Notes: a model not told the origin generated them from the sequence alone. Counted from the first letter of the stretch, positions 9,724-21,419 are shown. The stretch is DNA of 64,000 bases from Buttiauxella agrestis ATCC 33320 (GCA_024169445.1 JALKFA010000001.1:372001-436000), one strand, 5' to 3'. Numbers and translations are program-made.

Positions 9724-10755
9724 TCAACTCGCGACTTTCACAATCAACTTGCCGAAGTTCTTACCGCTCAACAGACCGCGAAACGCTTCTACGCTCTTCT
9801 CCAGGCCATCAACCACATCTTCGCGGTACTGAATTTTCCCTTCAGCCAGCCATTGGCTCATCTGCTGATAGAATTCTGGATAACGATCGGCGTAATCCTG
9901 GGAAATAATAAACCCTTGTACGCGCATGCGTTTTTTCAGAATGGTGCTCATCAACAACGGTAATCTGTCCTGCTCGAATGCGCTGTTCATGCCGTTGTAC
10001 TGGCTGATAACACCGCACACCGGAATACGCGCTTTGGTATTGAGCAGAGGCAAAACGGCGTCAAACACTGCACCACCGACATTCTCAAAATAAACATCAA
10101 TCCCTTTGTTGCAGGCTTTTTTAAGCTGTTCGGCAAAGTCTGGTGCTTTGTGGTCAATACAGACATCGAATTTTAAAGTATCGGTGACGTGACGGCACTT
10201 CTCCGCGCCACCCGCAATACCCACCACTCTTGCACCCAGTAATTTCGCCACCTGGCCAACAACCGAACCTACCGCGCCGCTGGCGGCGGCTACAACTACC
10301 GTTTCACCTTCTTTTGGCTGGCCAATATCGGTCAAGCCCATATAGCCGGTAAAACCGGGCATGCCGAGTAAACCGAGCGCATACGACGGGTGCGACATAT
10401 TGGCGTCGAGTTTTTGCAAACCTTCGCCATTAGAGAGCGCGTAATCCTGCCAGCCGGTATAAGCCAACACCAGGTCACCCGCTTTGTAATCCGCATGTGC
10501 AGATTTTTCAACCCGGCAAACGGTACCTGCACCAATCACATCGCCAATGGCTAATGGGGCAGAATAGGATTCCGTATCATCCATGCGCCCGCGCATATAC
10601 GGGTCGAGTGACAGATAGAGGGTACGTAACAACAACTGGCCTGCGGCAGGTTGTGGGACGGGTGCTTCTTCGAGGCGAATATCTTGATCGGTTGGCATAC
10701 CTTGTGGACGCTGCTTAAGCACAAAGCGGCGGTTAATCTGGGACGACTGAGTCAT
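9724..10755 (-). CDS. curA: NADPH-dependent oxidoreductase, CurA-like
   Basis: Zinc-independent medium-chain dehydrogenase/reductase of 343 residues, homologous to E. coli CurA (YncB), an NADPH-dependent curcumin/dihydrocurcumin and general enone reductase. The catalytic N-terminal part carries the family segment YLSLDPYMRGRM, and the nucleotide-binding fold carries AAASGAVGSVVGQ (about residue 155). The ATG at 10755 is chosen over one at 10767 because GGAG is correctly spaced before it and the protein start then matches CurA. In E. coli curA lies elsewhere (near yncA), so its position beside aer is a local arrangement. Confidence 0.82.
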   Translation of the reverse strand: MTQSSQINRRFVLKQRPQGMPTDQDIRLEEAPVPQPAAGQLLLRTLYLSLDPYMRGRMDDTESYSAPLAIGDVIGAGTVCRVEKSAHADYKAGDLVLAYTGWQDYALSNGEGLQKLDANMSHPSYALGLLGMPGFTGYMGLTDIGQPKEGETVVVAAASGAVGSVVGQVAKLLGARVVGIAGGAEKCRHVTDTLKFDVCIDHKAPDFAEQLKKACNKGIDVYFENVGGAVFDAVLPLLNTKARIPVCGVISQYNGMNSAFEQDRLPLLMSTILKKRMRVQGFIISQDYADRYPEFYQQMSQWLAEGKIQYREDVVDGLEKSVEAFRGLLSGKNFGKLIVKVAS

Positions 10756-10862
10756 AACGCTCTCCATAGGTTAGGGTCGTGAATAAACGGTCAATCTGTC
10801 CCAGCCTAGCTAATAATTGCTGAGTGTGGCATGAAAAAAGTGCCTTTAAGCATTCGTTTGAA

Positions 10863-10891
10863 AGGCTGGATGGCGCTAACGCTTCTCCAGC
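10863..10891 (-). terminator. Probable aer terminator
   Basis: Read on the minus strand, GGCTGGA pairs with TCCAGCC, followed by TTTC, just past the aer stop codon and about 110 bp before curA. It probably separates the two same-strand genes. Confidence 0.5.
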
Positions 10892-10901
10892 CACTGTTGA
10901 A

Positions 10902-12422
10902 TCAATGCAGAACCGTTACCGCATCTTCCAGCCGTGCGGCGCGGTGTTTTACCATCGCCGAGACTTCGGCACTTTCTTCGACCAGTGCCGCATTTTTCTG
11001 TGTGATGGCATCCAGTTCCGCCACCGCGCGGGTTAAATCAGACAGCCCTTGCGCTTGCTCCGATGTCGCGTGGCTAATTTGCCCTAAAAGCTGCGTCACA
11101 TTACGCACCTGCGCCACGATGTCATTCATGGTGCGCCCCGCTTCGTGCACCTGAATAGTGCCTGATTGCACTTTGCTGGCGCTGGCATCGATAAGCTTGC
11201 GGATGTCGTTTGCCGCCGTCGCACTACGCTGTGCCAGGTTACGCACTTCACCCGCCACTACCGCAAACCCTTTGCCCTGCTCGCCAGCACGGGCGGCTTC
11301 CACGGCAGCGTTGAGCGCCAGAATATTAGTTTGGAAAGCAATATCGTTGATAAGACTAGTAATGGAGCCGATACGCTGCGTACTGTCGGCAATATCATCC
11401 ATCGTCGTTACCACGGTTTCCATTGCCTTACCGCCATGTGCTGCGGCATCGCTCGCAGAGCTGGAAAGCTTATCGGCAGCGGCGGCAGTTTCAGAGTTGT
11501 TCTGTACTGAAACCGCCATCTGGCTCATGGTAGTGACCGTTTGCTGCACGTTAACCACCGACTGGCGCGTGCGTGCGTTGAGTTCGACATTGCCCTGCGC
11601 CAGAGTTTCACTGCCGCTGCGCACGTTTTCGACCTGATGACTGACATCATGAATCAGCCAGCGGCACATCAACCCGAGCTGGCCTATGGCGCGTAACGTC
11701 ATGCCGATTTCATCGGTTCGTGCCAGATGCTGCACACATTGCTGGTTGCCCGTCGCCACTTCCAGCGCCTGGCGGGCGACATTTTCTAACGGGCGTGCAA
11801 TTTGCCACTCCAGCAACGCGCAGGCCAACACACTTGCCACAGCACTGACTACCAGCGGCAACGCACCTTGTTCCGTCACAACGAGTGCGGCCATCATCGA
11901 TAAAAATACGCTGCTGATAATCAGGCGAATGCGCGCGCGTAGAGGTAAAGCGGGTAATTTCCCCAACATACTTTTGCGCAACACCAGTCCTTTAAACAGA
12001 CGGCGTTTACAGCGCCCTTCTTTCAGCGCCTTGTACAGCGGTTCGACGGCAGCAATTTCTTCCGGCCGTACTTTGGTGCGAATCGACATATATCCGGTGG
12101 TTTTACCGTTGCGCACCACCGGCACTACATTGGCGCGAACCCAGTAGTGATCACCATTCTTACGCCTATTTTTAACAATTCCGGTCCACGGCTCGCCCTG
12201 TTTCAGGGTGAACCACATATCAGCAAAAGCGGCTTTTGGCATATCAGGGTGGCGCACCAGGTTATGTTGCTGTCCGGTAAGTTCGTTAAGTTGGTAACCG
12301 CTCACTTTCACGAACGCATCATTCGCATGGGTGATCACGCTTTTTAAATCGGTCGTGGACATCAAAGTCGTATCGTCATCAAGCAGGTATTCGTGCTGTG
12401 TAATAGCCGTGCGCGCAGTCAT
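10902..12422 (-). CDS. aer: Aerotaxis / energy-taxis receptor Aer
   Basis: Redox-sensing methyl-accepting-type transducer of 506 residues; steers swimming toward favourable electron-transport conditions through CheA/CheW. An N-terminal FAD-binding PAS domain (about 20-115, with the [10 protein letters not shown] segment) is followed by a hydrophobic membrane anchor (about 165-205), a HAMP-like region and the cytoplasmic signalling domain, with the conserved hairpin tip around [18 protein letters not shown]. Sequence and length match E. coli Aer throughout. GGGAG lies 5 nt before the ATG and a sigma-28 promoter lies upstream, as for other flagellar-regulon genes. In E. coli it sits beside patA; here proP and a cyclase gene intervene. 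Confidence 0.95.
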   Translation of the reverse strand: MTARTAITQHEYLLDDDTTLMSTTDLKSVITHANDAFVKVSGYQLNELTGQQHNLVRHPDMPKAAFADMWFTLKQGEPWTGIVKNRRKNGDHYWVRANVVPVVRNGKTTGYMSIRTKVRPEEIAAVEPLYKALKEGRCKRRLFKGLVLRKSMLGKLPALPLRARIRLIISSVFLSMMAALVVTEQGALPLVVSAVASVLACALLEWQIARPLENVARQALEVATGNQQCVQHLARTDEIGMTLRAIGQLGLMCRWLIHDVSHQVENVRSGSETLAQGNVELNARTRQSVVNVQQTVTTMSQMAVSVQNNSETAAAADKLSSSASDAAAHGGKAMETVVTTMDDIADSTQRIGSITSLINDIAFQTNILALNAAVEAARAGEQGKGFAVVAGEVRNLAQRSATAANDIRKLIDASASKVQSGTIQVHEAGRTMNDIVAQVRNVTQLLGQISHATSEQAQGLSDLTRAVAELDAITQKNAALVEESAEVSAMVKHRAARLEDAVTVLH

Positions 12423-12475
12423 AGCAACTCCCTTGAATAGGTTAGCTAATTGTTAATTTTTTTCATCGTGTTGTT

Positions 12476-12502
12476 ATTTCGGCGCTGCAAAGATTTCCTT
12501 TA
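12476..12502 (-). promoter_or_regulatory. Sigma-28 (FliA) promoter of aer
   Basis: On the minus strand TAAA (12502-12499), exactly 15 nt, then GCCGAAAT (12483-12476). This matches the FliA consensus TAAA-N15-GCCGATAA with two mismatches and lies about 55 bp upstream of the aer start, placing aer in the flagellar/chemotaxis class 3 regulon. Confidence 0.75.
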
Positions 12503-12718
12503 GCGGTTAAACTTGATGGCGATCACACTTTTTTAACTAAGCCATATTTTTTATAATGTTTTTAGAAGAGAGCCACATTTTCCAATAATTTCATAAAGTT
12601 ATTAGTGGCTTTTGCATAGTGACGCTGAGTGCAGGAGTTTTAACCTTCAATTTGCGATCGGCCCACTACACTTAGACTGGGAGACGCTTTTGCTCCCGCA
12701 AGGAAAAAGAGGAAAATA

Positions 12719-14224
12719 ATGTTAAAAAGGAAAAAGAAAGTCAGACCTATCAAGGTCAGTGACGTCACCATCATCGACGACAGCCGCCTGAAAAAAGCGA
12801 TTACTGCCGCTTCTTTGGGCAACGCGATGGAATGGTTTGATTTCGGCGTTTATGGCTTTGTGGCCTATGCCCTCGGTAAAGTTTTCTTCCCGGATGCCAG
12901 CCCAAGCGTGCAGATGATTGCAGCACTGGGTACTTTCTCTGTTCCGTTCCTGATTCGCCCGCTAGGCGGCCTGTTCTTCGGCATGCTGGGTGATAAGTAC
13001 GGGCGCCAGAAGATCCTGTCCATCACTATCATCATTATGTCATTGAGTACCTTCTGTATTGGCCTGATCCCGTCGTACGCGACCATTGGTATCTGGGCGC
13101 CAATCCTGTTGTTACTTGCGAAAATGGCGCAAGGGTTCTCAGTGGGCGGCGAATACACCGGGGCATCCATCTTTGTGGCGGAATACTCGCCCGACCGTAA
13201 ACGTGGCTTTATGGGCAGTTGGCTGGACTTCGGTTCGATTGCCGGTTTTGTCTGTGGTGCGGGTGTCGTGGTCCTGATTACCGCGATTGTCGGCGAAGCT
13301 AACTTCCTCGAATGGGGCTGGCGTTTACCGTTCTTCCTGGCACTGCCATTAGGGATTATCGGCCTGTATCTGCGCCATGCGCTTGAAGAGACACCGGCGT
13401 TCCAGCAGCACATTGAAAAGCTGGAACAAGGCGATAAAGAAGGCCTGGCGGAAGGGCCAAAAATCTCCTTCAAAGAGATTGCCACTAAGCACTGGCGCAG
13501 TCTGTTGACCTGTATCGGTATCGTTATTTCTACCAACGTGACCTATTACATGTTGCTGACGTATATGCCGAGTTACCTGTCCCATAACCTGCATTATTCT
13601 GAAGAGCATGGCGTGCTGATCATCATCGCCATTATGATCGGTATGCTGTTTGTGCAGCCGATGATTGGCCTGCTGAGCGACCGTTATGGACGCCGTCCGT
13701 TTATCGTCTTTGGTAGCGTGGCATTGCTGATACTGGCGATTCCTGCATTTGTCTTGATTAACAGTAATGTGCTGGGTCTGATATTCGCCGGGCTGCTCAT
13801 TCTGGCGGTGATCCTCAACTCCTTCACTGGCGTCATGGCATCGACACTGCCTGCGATGTTCCCAACCCATATTCGCTACAGTGCGCTGGCAAGTGCTTTT
13901 AATATTTCAGTGCTGGTTGCGGGTATTACGCCAACGGTTGCCGCATGGTTAGTCGAAACAACCAACAACCTGATGATGCCTGCCTATTATCTGATGGTGG
14001 TTGCGGTGATTGGCCTGGTGACCGGTCTGACCATGAAAGAGACTGCGAATAAGCCGCTGAAAGGGGCAACGCCTGCGGCGTCTGATATTGCGGAAGCGCG
14101 TGAAATTGTTCAGGAACATCACGACAATATCGAGCACAAAATCGAAGATTTGGACCGTGAAATCGAAGCGCTTCAGGAAAAACGCACACTGCTGGTTCAG
14201 CAGCATCCGCGTATTAATGAATAA
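12719..14224 (+). CDS. proP: Osmoregulatory proline/betaine:H+ symporter ProP
   Basis: Inner-membrane MFS osmosensor-transporter of 501 residues importing proline, glycine betaine and ectoine with protons under hyperosmotic stress. Twelve membrane segments, the MFS signature GMLGDKYGRQK, the N-terminal AMEWFDFGVYG segment, and a C-terminal cytoplasmic tail (about 450-501) with heptad-like charged residues that forms the antiparallel coiled coil tuning osmotic activation. The match to E. coli ProP looks near 90% by eye. AGAGGA precedes the ATG. In E. coli proP lies beside basRS; here it sits between aer and a cyclase gene. Confidence 0.95.
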   Translation: MLKRKKKVRPIKVSDVTIIDDSRLKKAITAASLGNAMEWFDFGVYGFVAYALGKVFFPDASPSVQMIAALGTFSVPFLIRPLGGLFFGMLGDKYGRQKILSITIIIMSLSTFCIGLIPSYATIGIWAPILLLLAKMAQGFSVGGEYTGASIFVAEYSPDRKRGFMGSWLDFGSIAGFVCGAGVVVLITAIVGEANFLEWGWRLPFFLALPLGIIGLYLRHALEETPAFQQHIEKLEQGDKEGLAEGPKISFKEIATKHWRSLLTCIGIVISTNVTYYMLLTYMPSYLSHNLHYSEEHGVLIIIAIMIGMLFVQPMIGLLSDRYGRRPFIVFGSVALLILAIPAFVLINSNVLGLIFAGLLILAVILNSFTGVMASTLPAMFPTHIRYSALASAFNISVLVAGITPTVAAWLVETTNNLMMPAYYLMVVAVIGLVTGLTMKETANKPLKGATPAASDIAEAREIVQEHHDNIEHKIEDLDREIEALQEKRTLLVQQHPRINE

Positions 14225-14238
14225 CTTCTGTTTGTGAT

Positions 14239-14267
14239 AAAACGCCGGGTGAATGCCGGCGTTTTTT
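14239..14267. terminator. Terminator after proP
   Basis: AAACGCCGG stem with CCGGCGTTT and a run of T on the plus strand; strong intrinsic terminator for proP. The minus strand also has four T after the stem, so it may serve the convergent cyclase gene whose stop codon abuts it. Confidence 0.85.
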
Positions 14268-15185
14268 TTAACTGATAGTCAGCATTTCGCTATCTGTCAT
14301 CGCCATAATGCAACGGTTGCGCCCGGTGTTTTTACCGTAATACATCGCTTTATCCGCGCGGCCAATGGTCTGATGTAAGGTGTCAGTTTCCAGGACTTTT
14401 GCCAACCCACCGGTTGCCGTGACAGTGATCTTATCGTCACCCACAAGGAAACTATGCTGTTGTAAGTATTGCTGTATACGCTGCGCTGCGGTCTGTGCAT
14501 CCCGGTCGTTTTTCGCATCAAGTAAAATAATGAACTCTTCACCACCAAAACGATAAATTCGCTCGGCTTTGCGCGTCGCCTCTTTTAGCGCCAACGCGAC
14601 ATTGCGCAATACATCATCACCAGCATTATGGCCCCATGTATCGTTTATCGACTTAAAATGATCAATATCGATAATTAATAGATACAAATGATGATTCATA
14701 CGTTGGCACTGCGCACGAACTAATGGGAACTCCCGATATAATAAATGGCGCAGCGGTAACCCGGTTAATGCATCATGCAAATTCCGCCAGGAAAAGAGAT
14801 GTTCCTTATATTGATCCAAGTTATGAATAAATTCCTGCTGGGCTTTTTGATACTTCATCAGTAATGAATCAGTCACATGTTGATGAACAATGGACTGCAT
14901 CAATTCGCGGGCAACATTGTGCATGTGGGTGTGATTTTTATCGATGGTGATGACCATCTCTTTATCTAAAGCTTCACCATTCATACGCAATGATAGCCAA
15001 CGACTGAAGCGGCAGTGCTGAGCCGAGTTGGGGTCGAGAATATCGCCGTCAACTTCCCCCCCCAGCAGACTCAAACGAAGGAATTTTCCGGCCCAATCAT
15101 AATGATCATTTATCGCCAAATTTAATTCAGTTATTGAATAATCAAGGTCATTTATATACATATTCAAACCACTTATACACTGCAT
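14268..15185 (-). CDS. dgcZ: Diguanylate cyclase with CZB zinc-sensor domain (DgcZ-like)
   Basis: Makes cyclic di-GMP from two GTP. The N-terminal chemoreceptor zinc-binding (CZB) domain keeps all four zinc ligands: His28, Cys58, His85 and His89, each exactly six residues later than His22, Cys52, His79 and His83 of E. coli DgcZ (YdeH). The C-terminal GGDEF domain (about 135-300) has GGEEF at 214-218 and the DIDHFKSIND metal/guanine region. In E. coli, zinc binding inhibits DgcZ and zinc removal activates poly-GlcNAc biofilm formation. The start is uncertain: Met9 (15161) gives an N-terminus closer to DgcZ. Its location between proP and patA differs from E. coli, so it may be a paralogue. Confidence 0.85.
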   Translation of the reverse strand: MQCISGLNMYINDLDYSITELNLAINDHYDWAGKFLRLSLLGGEVDGDILDPNSAQHCRFSRWLSLRMNGEALDKEMVITIDKNHTHMHNVARELMQSIVHQHVTDSLLMKYQKAQQEFIHNLDQYKEHLFSWRNLHDALTGLPLRHLLYREFPLVRAQCQRMNHHLYLLIIDIDHFKSINDTWGHNAGDDVLRNVALALKEATRKAERIYRFGGEEFIILLDAKNDRDAQTAAQRIQQYLQQHSFLVGDDKITVTATGGLAKVLETDTLHQTIGRADKAMYYGKNTGRNRCIMAMTDSEMLTIS

Positions 15186-15399
15186 TTATTTAATAACCCC
15201 CACAAAATGATAACGTTCAGTGGTGAAATATTCACTGGGTGAATCATTAATTCAAGAGTTATTAAACTGGCAGGCATCATTCTATAATTTACTTATTCAC
15301 AATTCATCGCAAAAATAAATTAAAATGAAATTACTTCTTTTCATTTTATGAATTTAAAACTGCTAACTTTGCTTAGCGATGCACCTTTAAGTAGCACGA

Positions 15400-15416
15400 T
15401 GCACGGCAATGGTGCA
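15400..15416. promoter_or_regulatory. NtrC-type enhancer site for patA
   Basis: TGCACGGCAATGGTGCA has perfect TGCAC/GTGCA half-sites with the GCAC-N7-GTGC spacing of NtrC sites such as those at glnA. It lies about 150 bp upstream of a sigma-54 promoter element, a normal enhancer distance. Confidence 0.65.
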
Positions 15417-15532
15417 CTACAACCAGATAACGCAGACCAAAGTCCCGTCACTACGGAATTTTTAACCAAAAAAACTCATTCCTGCTGTTTGTTTATTACT
15501 CAGTTTGCATTCACTCAGATCGTTTATCCTGA

Positions 15533-17020
<1,488 letters not shown>

Positions 17021-17156
17021 CATGACAAGTGGTTACGGTATTAGATGCCATTTATATCTGATATCGTGACCACGATAACTCACCATAAACATCCGCAGAT
17101 ATGAGCGATATTTTATAGTACAATACCCCTCATTTAGAATGAGAGAAGAATCTCAC

Positions 17157-18131
17157 ATGCGTATTTTTTTTGTTGAGTGGAATGCAGAGCACGGAAAGTT
17201 AATGATTGATAATTTATCTTCTCATTATAATACTGCCAAAATATCACGTGTATTACATAGATATAAAACCATTCAAAAACACATTCATTTTAGTTTCCTG
17301 AAAAAACTGCATACAAAAGCTCATGCACGTTTGAAATTTAAAAACATCACTAAAAATGATCTGGTAATTTGCACTGGCTACAGTGCATTGGCAATAATTG
17401 ACATGGTAGCCACATTACCATGTAAAAAGATAATTATAGTCCGTGATACCATTGAAAAACTAAATTATCACATGCGAGAAAAAGGTTTGCTGACTCAGCA
17501 TGAAGATTATTTAGGCAGGATTAAAACCGTCTTTGACAAAGTTTATAGCTTTGACCAACTTGACTGCCTAAATCATGATATGGTTTATTTGCCGCAGTTT
17601 ATCAGCTTTACCTCTCAACAGTTTATTTCTCTTGCACCATCTAATAATACCCCCCATTCAAAAACGTGTTTTTATGTTGGTGGGTATGATAATTATCGCG
17701 TCAGAACATTAAACGAAATAGACTTAACTATCAAAGAATTAAATTACACCTCGGATTTCTATTTAGTGACCAAAGAAGATAAAGAAAAATATCCAGCTTG
17801 TTGCAAAAATGAATTCCTGTCATATAAAGAAAATCTCGAAAAAATAAAACACTGCGAAATACTCATTGAAATAAACAGGACGGGGCAAACAGGGCTTACA
17901 CTTCGTGCTCTTGAAGCGCTATTCTTCAATAAAAAACTGATCACAACTAATAATGAAATAAAAAAATGTGACTTCTACTCACCAGAAAGGATTTTTATAT
18001 GGGGAGTGGATTCTTTAGATAGTTTATCCGGTTTTATGAATCGAACTTTGCCACCGATAAATGTTAAATTAATGAAAAACTATACCGCAGATACCATGCT
18101 AGAGAGATTAATAAACGACAACTCTATTTAA
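17157..18131 (+). CDS. Glycosyltransferase-like protein, specificity unknown
   Basis: A 324-residue protein, rich in Lys, Asn and Ile and visibly more AT-rich than its neighbours, which suggests horizontal acquisition. No trusted family name can be given. The C-terminal part (motif GQTGLTLRALEALFFNKK followed by LITTN) resembles the donor-binding half of GT-B-fold glycosyltransferases found in LPS and capsule loci. The N-terminal half has short hydrophobic strands such as LVICTG and KIIIVRD typical of alternating alpha/beta folds. The ATG at 17157 is preferred over 17139 because GAGAG/AAGAA precedes it. It stands alone between patA and the lsr operon, with no surface-polysaccharide genes nearby. 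Confidence 0.5.
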   Translation: MRIFFVEWNAEHGKLMIDNLSSHYNTAKISRVLHRYKTIQKHIHFSFLKKLHTKAHARLKFKNITKNDLVICTGYSALAIIDMVATLPCKKIIIVRDTIEKLNYHMREKGLLTQHEDYLGRIKTVFDKVYSFDQLDCLNHDMVYLPQFISFTSQQFISLAPSNNTPHSKTCFYVGGYDNYRVRTLNEIDLTIKELNYTSDFYLVTKEDKEKYPACCKNEFLSYKENLEKIKHCEILIEINRTGQTGLTLRALEALFFNKKLITTNNEIKKCDFYSPERIFIWGVDSLDSLSGFMNRTLPPINVKLMKNYTADTMLERLINDNSI

Positions 18132-18156
18132 GTATTTATTACAGCACGCAAAACAT

Positions 18157-18179
18157 CGCCGCAGAAAAAATCTGCGGCG
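18157..18179. terminator. Terminator between glycosyltransferase-like gene and lsrG
   Basis: CGCCGCAGA (18157-18165), AAAAA loop, TCTGCGGCG (18171-18179). Perfect 9-bp stem between two converging genes; T-rich on both exits, so probably bidirectional. Confidence 0.65.
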
Positions 18180-18198
18180 TTATAGAATTTCATGATAA

Positions 18199-18495
18199 TT
18201 AGTTTTCAGGCAACAACCCAACAAAACTCCTTTTCTTACGCGGTTCCGACATCATCGCGTCTAGCTTATCGACACAGGCCAGATAATGCGGTGTTAGCTT
18301 ATGCGCCAACACCGCTTCATCGTTTTGATACGCTTCATAAATAAAAAACCGCGTCGCGACATCCGGGTCTTGCAACACATCAAAACGCAAATTGCCCGGT
18401 TCCTTGATTGAGCCTTCGTGATTGGCGCGGAACACGTCCATAAACTCATCAACCCGTTCCGGTTTGATATTAATTTCCACCAACGTCACGTTCAT
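18199..18495 (-). CDS. lsrG: Phospho-AI-2 isomerase LsrG
   Basis: Small ferredoxin-like (ABM/Dabb superfamily) enzyme of 98 residues that isomerises phospho-AI-2 (P-DPD) to 3-hydroxy-5-phosphonooxypentane-2,4-dione for LsrF, so lowering the inducer of the lsr operon. It matches E. coli LsrG along its length (NVTLVEINI start, [10 protein letters not shown] core, PRKKR near the end). The ATG overlaps the lsrF stop codon by 4 nt (ATGA), indicating translational coupling. Last gene of the lsr operon; no tam or lsrE follows. Confidence 0.93.
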   Translation of the reverse strand: MNVTLVEINIKPERVDEFMDVFRANHEGSIKEPGNLRFDVLQDPDVATRFFIYEAYQNDEAVLAHKLTPHYLACVDKLDAMMSEPRKKRSFVGLLPEN

Positions 18496-19382
18496 CCTTT
18501 GCCTCCATGATGTTTTTCATCCAACCAGAATTGGTACGCTTCGCGGGCAGAAAGATTCTCATGCACCACCTTTTTCACCGCTTTTAGCATCGCCAGCGGT
18601 GCGTCTGACTGGAAGATATTGCGCCCCATGTCCACACCGGATGCGCCCTGGTCGATGGCTTTGAAGCACATAGCCAGTGCTTCTTGCTCCGGTAGTTTCT
18701 TACCGCCAGCAATAACAATTGGCACCGGGCAACTGGCGGTGACTTTCTCGAACCCCTCTTCCACAAAGTAAGTTTTCACAAACTGCGCACCGATTTCTGC
18801 GGCAATTCGGCTGGCGAGCGAGAAATAACGTGCGTCGCGTGCCATCTCTTTGCCCACGCCAGTTACCGCAAGCGTAGGAATACCGTAGCGCGTGCCTTCA
18901 TCTACCAGTTTGATGATGTTATTAATCGACTGGTGTTCATACTCGCTGCCAATGTAGATCTGTGCGGCCACCGCGCAGGCATTGAGACGCAAGGCATCCT
19001 CCATGGTCACCGCCACCGTTTCCCGCGACAACTCGCTCAAAATCGAATTACCACCGGAAGCCCGCAAAACCACCGGTTTGTTGGTGGCTGGCGGCACCAC
19101 GCTGCGCAGAATACCGCGGGTACACATCAGCACATCGGTTTCCGGAAACAGCGGCGCAATAGACAAATCAATGCGCTCAAGGCCGGTGGTCGGCCCCTGG
19201 AAATAGCCGTGGTCGAAGGCCAGCATCACGGTGCGCCCGCTGTCCGGGTTAAAAATCCGCGCCAGCCGCGACTGCATGCCCCAATCCAGCGCCCCGCTGC
19301 CCTTCAGGTAAAACGCTTTATTCTCCTGCGGGCGGCCAATGCCGTAATCTTTTCCCTCTTTGATATCGTCAAGATCTGCCAT
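18492..19382 (-). CDS. lsrF: Phospho-AI-2 thiolase LsrF
   Basis: Class I aldolase-fold thiolase of 296 residues which transfers an acetyl group from 3-hydroxy-5-phosphonooxypentane-2,4-dione to CoA, yielding dihydroxyacetone phosphate and acetyl-CoA and so ending AI-2 catabolism. The [14 protein letters not shown] start and the TIM-barrel segments [12 protein letters not shown] and [11 protein letters not shown] match E. coli LsrF. An open frame continues upstream to 19475 but overlaps lsrB; the ATG at 19382 restores the known N-terminus and follows a GAGG ribosome site. Confidence 0.94.
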   Translation of the reverse strand: MADLDDIKEGKDYGIGRPQENKAFYLKGSGALDWGMQSRLARIFNPDSGRTVMLAFDHGYFQGPTTGLERIDLSIAPLFPETDVLMCTRGILRSVVPPATNKPVVLRASGGNSILSELSRETVAVTMEDALRLNACAVAAQIYIGSEYEHQSINNIIKLVDEGTRYGIPTLAVTGVGKEMARDARYFSLASRIAAEIGAQFVKTYFVEEGFEKVTASCPVPIVIAGGKKLPEQEALAMCFKAIDQGASGVDMGRNIFQSDAPLAMLKAVKKVVHENLSAREAYQFWLDEKHHGGKG

Positions 19383-19392
19383 TTTTCCTCCC

Positions 19393-20412
19393 TCAGAAGT
19401 CGTATTTGCCGATGTTGTCTTTGGTGAACACCACACGTTCAGGTAGCAGCACAATGCCGTTACCTTTCGCTTCATACTGGTAGCCCTGCACGCTATTTGG
19501 CTCGACTTTCAGGCTGCCAATTTTCGCCACATCAACAGTATCACCGACGTTCAGATCGCCTTTTTTCAGCAGCGTATTGGCGACGTTGACCGCAATTTCG
19601 CCCTGCTGTACCACGTCCCACAGGCCAAAGGCTTTCACCGTGCCGCGCTCAACATACGGGCGCATGACGTTTGGCGTACTGAAGCCAACAATCGCGACAT
19701 TAGTGCGTTTCAGGTTTTCAGCGGCCTGGGCTGCGGCAGGTAACGCGTTGGCATCAGGGGCGATGATCGCATCCAGATCCGGATACGCTTTTAAGATCCC
19801 TTCAGCGGTTTGCAGCGATTTAGTCGCGTCGTTATAGCCAAACTGGGTGGTGACGATCTCCCACTGTGGATGATCTTTAGCAATTTTCGCCTTCGCCTCT
19901 TTCACCCATTGGTTTTGATCCGTCACGGTGGGGCTGGAGTAGAAGAAGGCAACTTTGGCGGCCGGTTTAGTCACCTGTTTCGCGGCCATATCCACCAGCA
20001 TGCCGCCGAGCTGTTGCGGGGTGCCCTGGTTGATATAAATACTGCGGCACTCGGGTTTGGTATCAGAATCCCAGGTCAGCACTTTCACTCCACGCTGCAT
20101 CGCACGTTTCAGCGCCGGACACAGGCCGTCTGGCGAAACTGCCGAGACAATAATCGCGTTGTAACCCTGGTTAACGAAGTTGTTAATCAGCTGCACCTGG
20201 CCGGAGACACTCGGTTCAGTGGGGCCATCGTAGGTCACCGGTACACCGAGGTCTTTACCCGCCTGCATCGCGCCATTGCCGCCGCTGGTAAAGAAGCCGA
20301 CACCCACTAATTTTGGGATAAAGGCAATCCTGTCGGCAGCTTGCGCGCTCACCACACCAAAGGCCAAAGCCCATGCACTGAGCTGTAGCACGCGTTTTGT
20401 TGTCTGCTTCAT
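19393..20412 (-). CDS. lsrB: AI-2 periplasmic binding protein LsrB
   Basis: Periplasmic receptor of the LsrACDB importer, 339 residues, binding (2R,4S)-tetrahydroxytetrahydrofuran, the non-borated AI-2. The signal peptide is clear (basic start, hydrophobic core, VSAQA-A cleavage). The mature protein is a two-lobed type 1 sugar-binding fold; DSDTKPECR and [13 protein letters not shown], which supply ligand contacts in the family, are intact. Start at the ATG preceding KQTTKRVLQ. It lies between lsrD (2-nt gap) and lsrF. Confidence 0.94.
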   Translation of the reverse strand: MKQTTKRVLQLSAWALAFGVVSAQAADRIAFIPKLVGVGFFTSGGNGAMQAGKDLGVPVTYDGPTEPSVSGQVQLINNFVNQGYNAIIVSAVSPDGLCPALKRAMQRGVKVLTWDSDTKPECRSIYINQGTPQQLGGMLVDMAAKQVTKPAAKVAFFYSSPTVTDQNQWVKEAKAKIAKDHPQWEIVTTQFGYNDATKSLQTAEGILKAYPDLDAIIAPDANALPAAAQAAENLKRTNVAIVGFSTPNVMRPYVERGTVKAFGLWDVVQQGEIAVNVANTLLKKGDLNVGDTVDVAKIGSLKVEPNSVQGYQYEAKGNGIVLLPERVVFTKDNIGKYDF

Positions 20413-20414
20413 CT

Positions 20415-21419
20415 TCAAACCCCCGTTAGTCTTTTGTGACCGCGCAAACGACGCCATGTCGTCTGTAGATAATCGCGGTGCAAACTCACCGACCGACCAA
20501 TGACTACCACAATCAACAACGCACCGGACAACGCACTCGATACCTGATTAGGCACGCCAGCCATCTGTAAACCTTGTTGTAAATATCCCACTAACAGCGC
20601 GGCGAGCGCGGTGCCAAGAATGGAACCGGAACCGCCATAAATATTCGCTCCACCCAGCACCGCCGCCGTGAGCGCAGGCATCAGTAAATCGCGGCCTAAA
20701 TCGGAACGCGCCGAACCGAAGTAAGAAACCAGCACAATAGCGGCAATCGCCGACGCCAGCCCAACCATGCCATAAACGCCGTACAGCGAACCGTTGACTG
20801 GCAGCGCGGCATAGCGCGCCGCACGCGGGTTTTGTCCGATAAGAAAAATATGGCGGCCAAAGCGTGCGCGGTGGGTCAGCAGCCAGAACAGCAACGTGAT
20901 GACAGCGAACATCACCAGCGGGATCGGCAAGCCAAACAGCGTCAGATTGGCGAAGTTGGTGAAGGTATCCGGGAAGCCGCCAATGCCTTCGTAACCTGTC
21001 GCCCCCGCCATCCCCGAAAGCAGCAGCGCCGCACCGCCAAACAGATACAGTGTGCCCAGCGTAATCACCAACGGGCTGATTCCGGTGTAGTGAATCAGTG
21101 CCGCGTTGAACAACCCGCATAGCAGGCCGACGGCGAGCGTAAGGATCACCGCCAGAGAAATCGGCATTCCCGCCTGCAGCATCACGCCCAGCGCAATCGC
21201 GCATAAGCCAATGGTGGAACCGAGCGAAATATCAATGCCACCGCTGATAATCACCAGCGTCAACGGCAGTGCGACAATCCCGATGCAGATAAAATCGCTG
21301 GTGCTAAACAGCAGCATATTCACGTCGAGCATGCGCGGGTTGATGGCCCCAAACAGTAAAATCTCCGCCACCAGAATCAGTAACAGCGCCACTTCCCAGT
21401 TAAGTTTCAGCTTGTTCAT
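20415..21419 (-). CDS. lsrD: AI-2 ABC permease LsrD
   Basis: Inner-membrane permease of the BPD_transp_2 (ribose/AraH) group, 334 residues with about eight to ten hydrophobic segments. Together with LsrC it forms the membrane channel of the AI-2 importer. The family motif [16 protein letters not shown] lies in the N-terminal third and the cytoplasmic loop that contacts LsrA ([10 protein letters not shown]) is present. Directly abuts lsrC. Confidence 0.93.
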   Translation of the reverse strand: MNKLKLNWEVALLLILVAEILLFGAINPRMLDVNMLLFSTSDFICIGIVALPLTLVIISGGIDISLGSTIGLCAIALGVMLQAGMPISLAVILTLAVGLLCGLFNAALIHYTGISPLVITLGTLYLFGGAALLLSGMAGATGYEGIGGFPDTFTNFANLTLFGLPIPLVMFAVITLLFWLLTHRARFGRHIFLIGQNPRAARYAALPVNGSLYGVYGMVGLASAIAAIVLVSYFGSARSDLGRDLLMPALTAAVLGGANIYGGSGSILGTALAALLVGYLQQGLQMAGVPNQVSSALSGALLIVVVIGRSVSLHRDYLQTTWRRLRGHKRLTGV

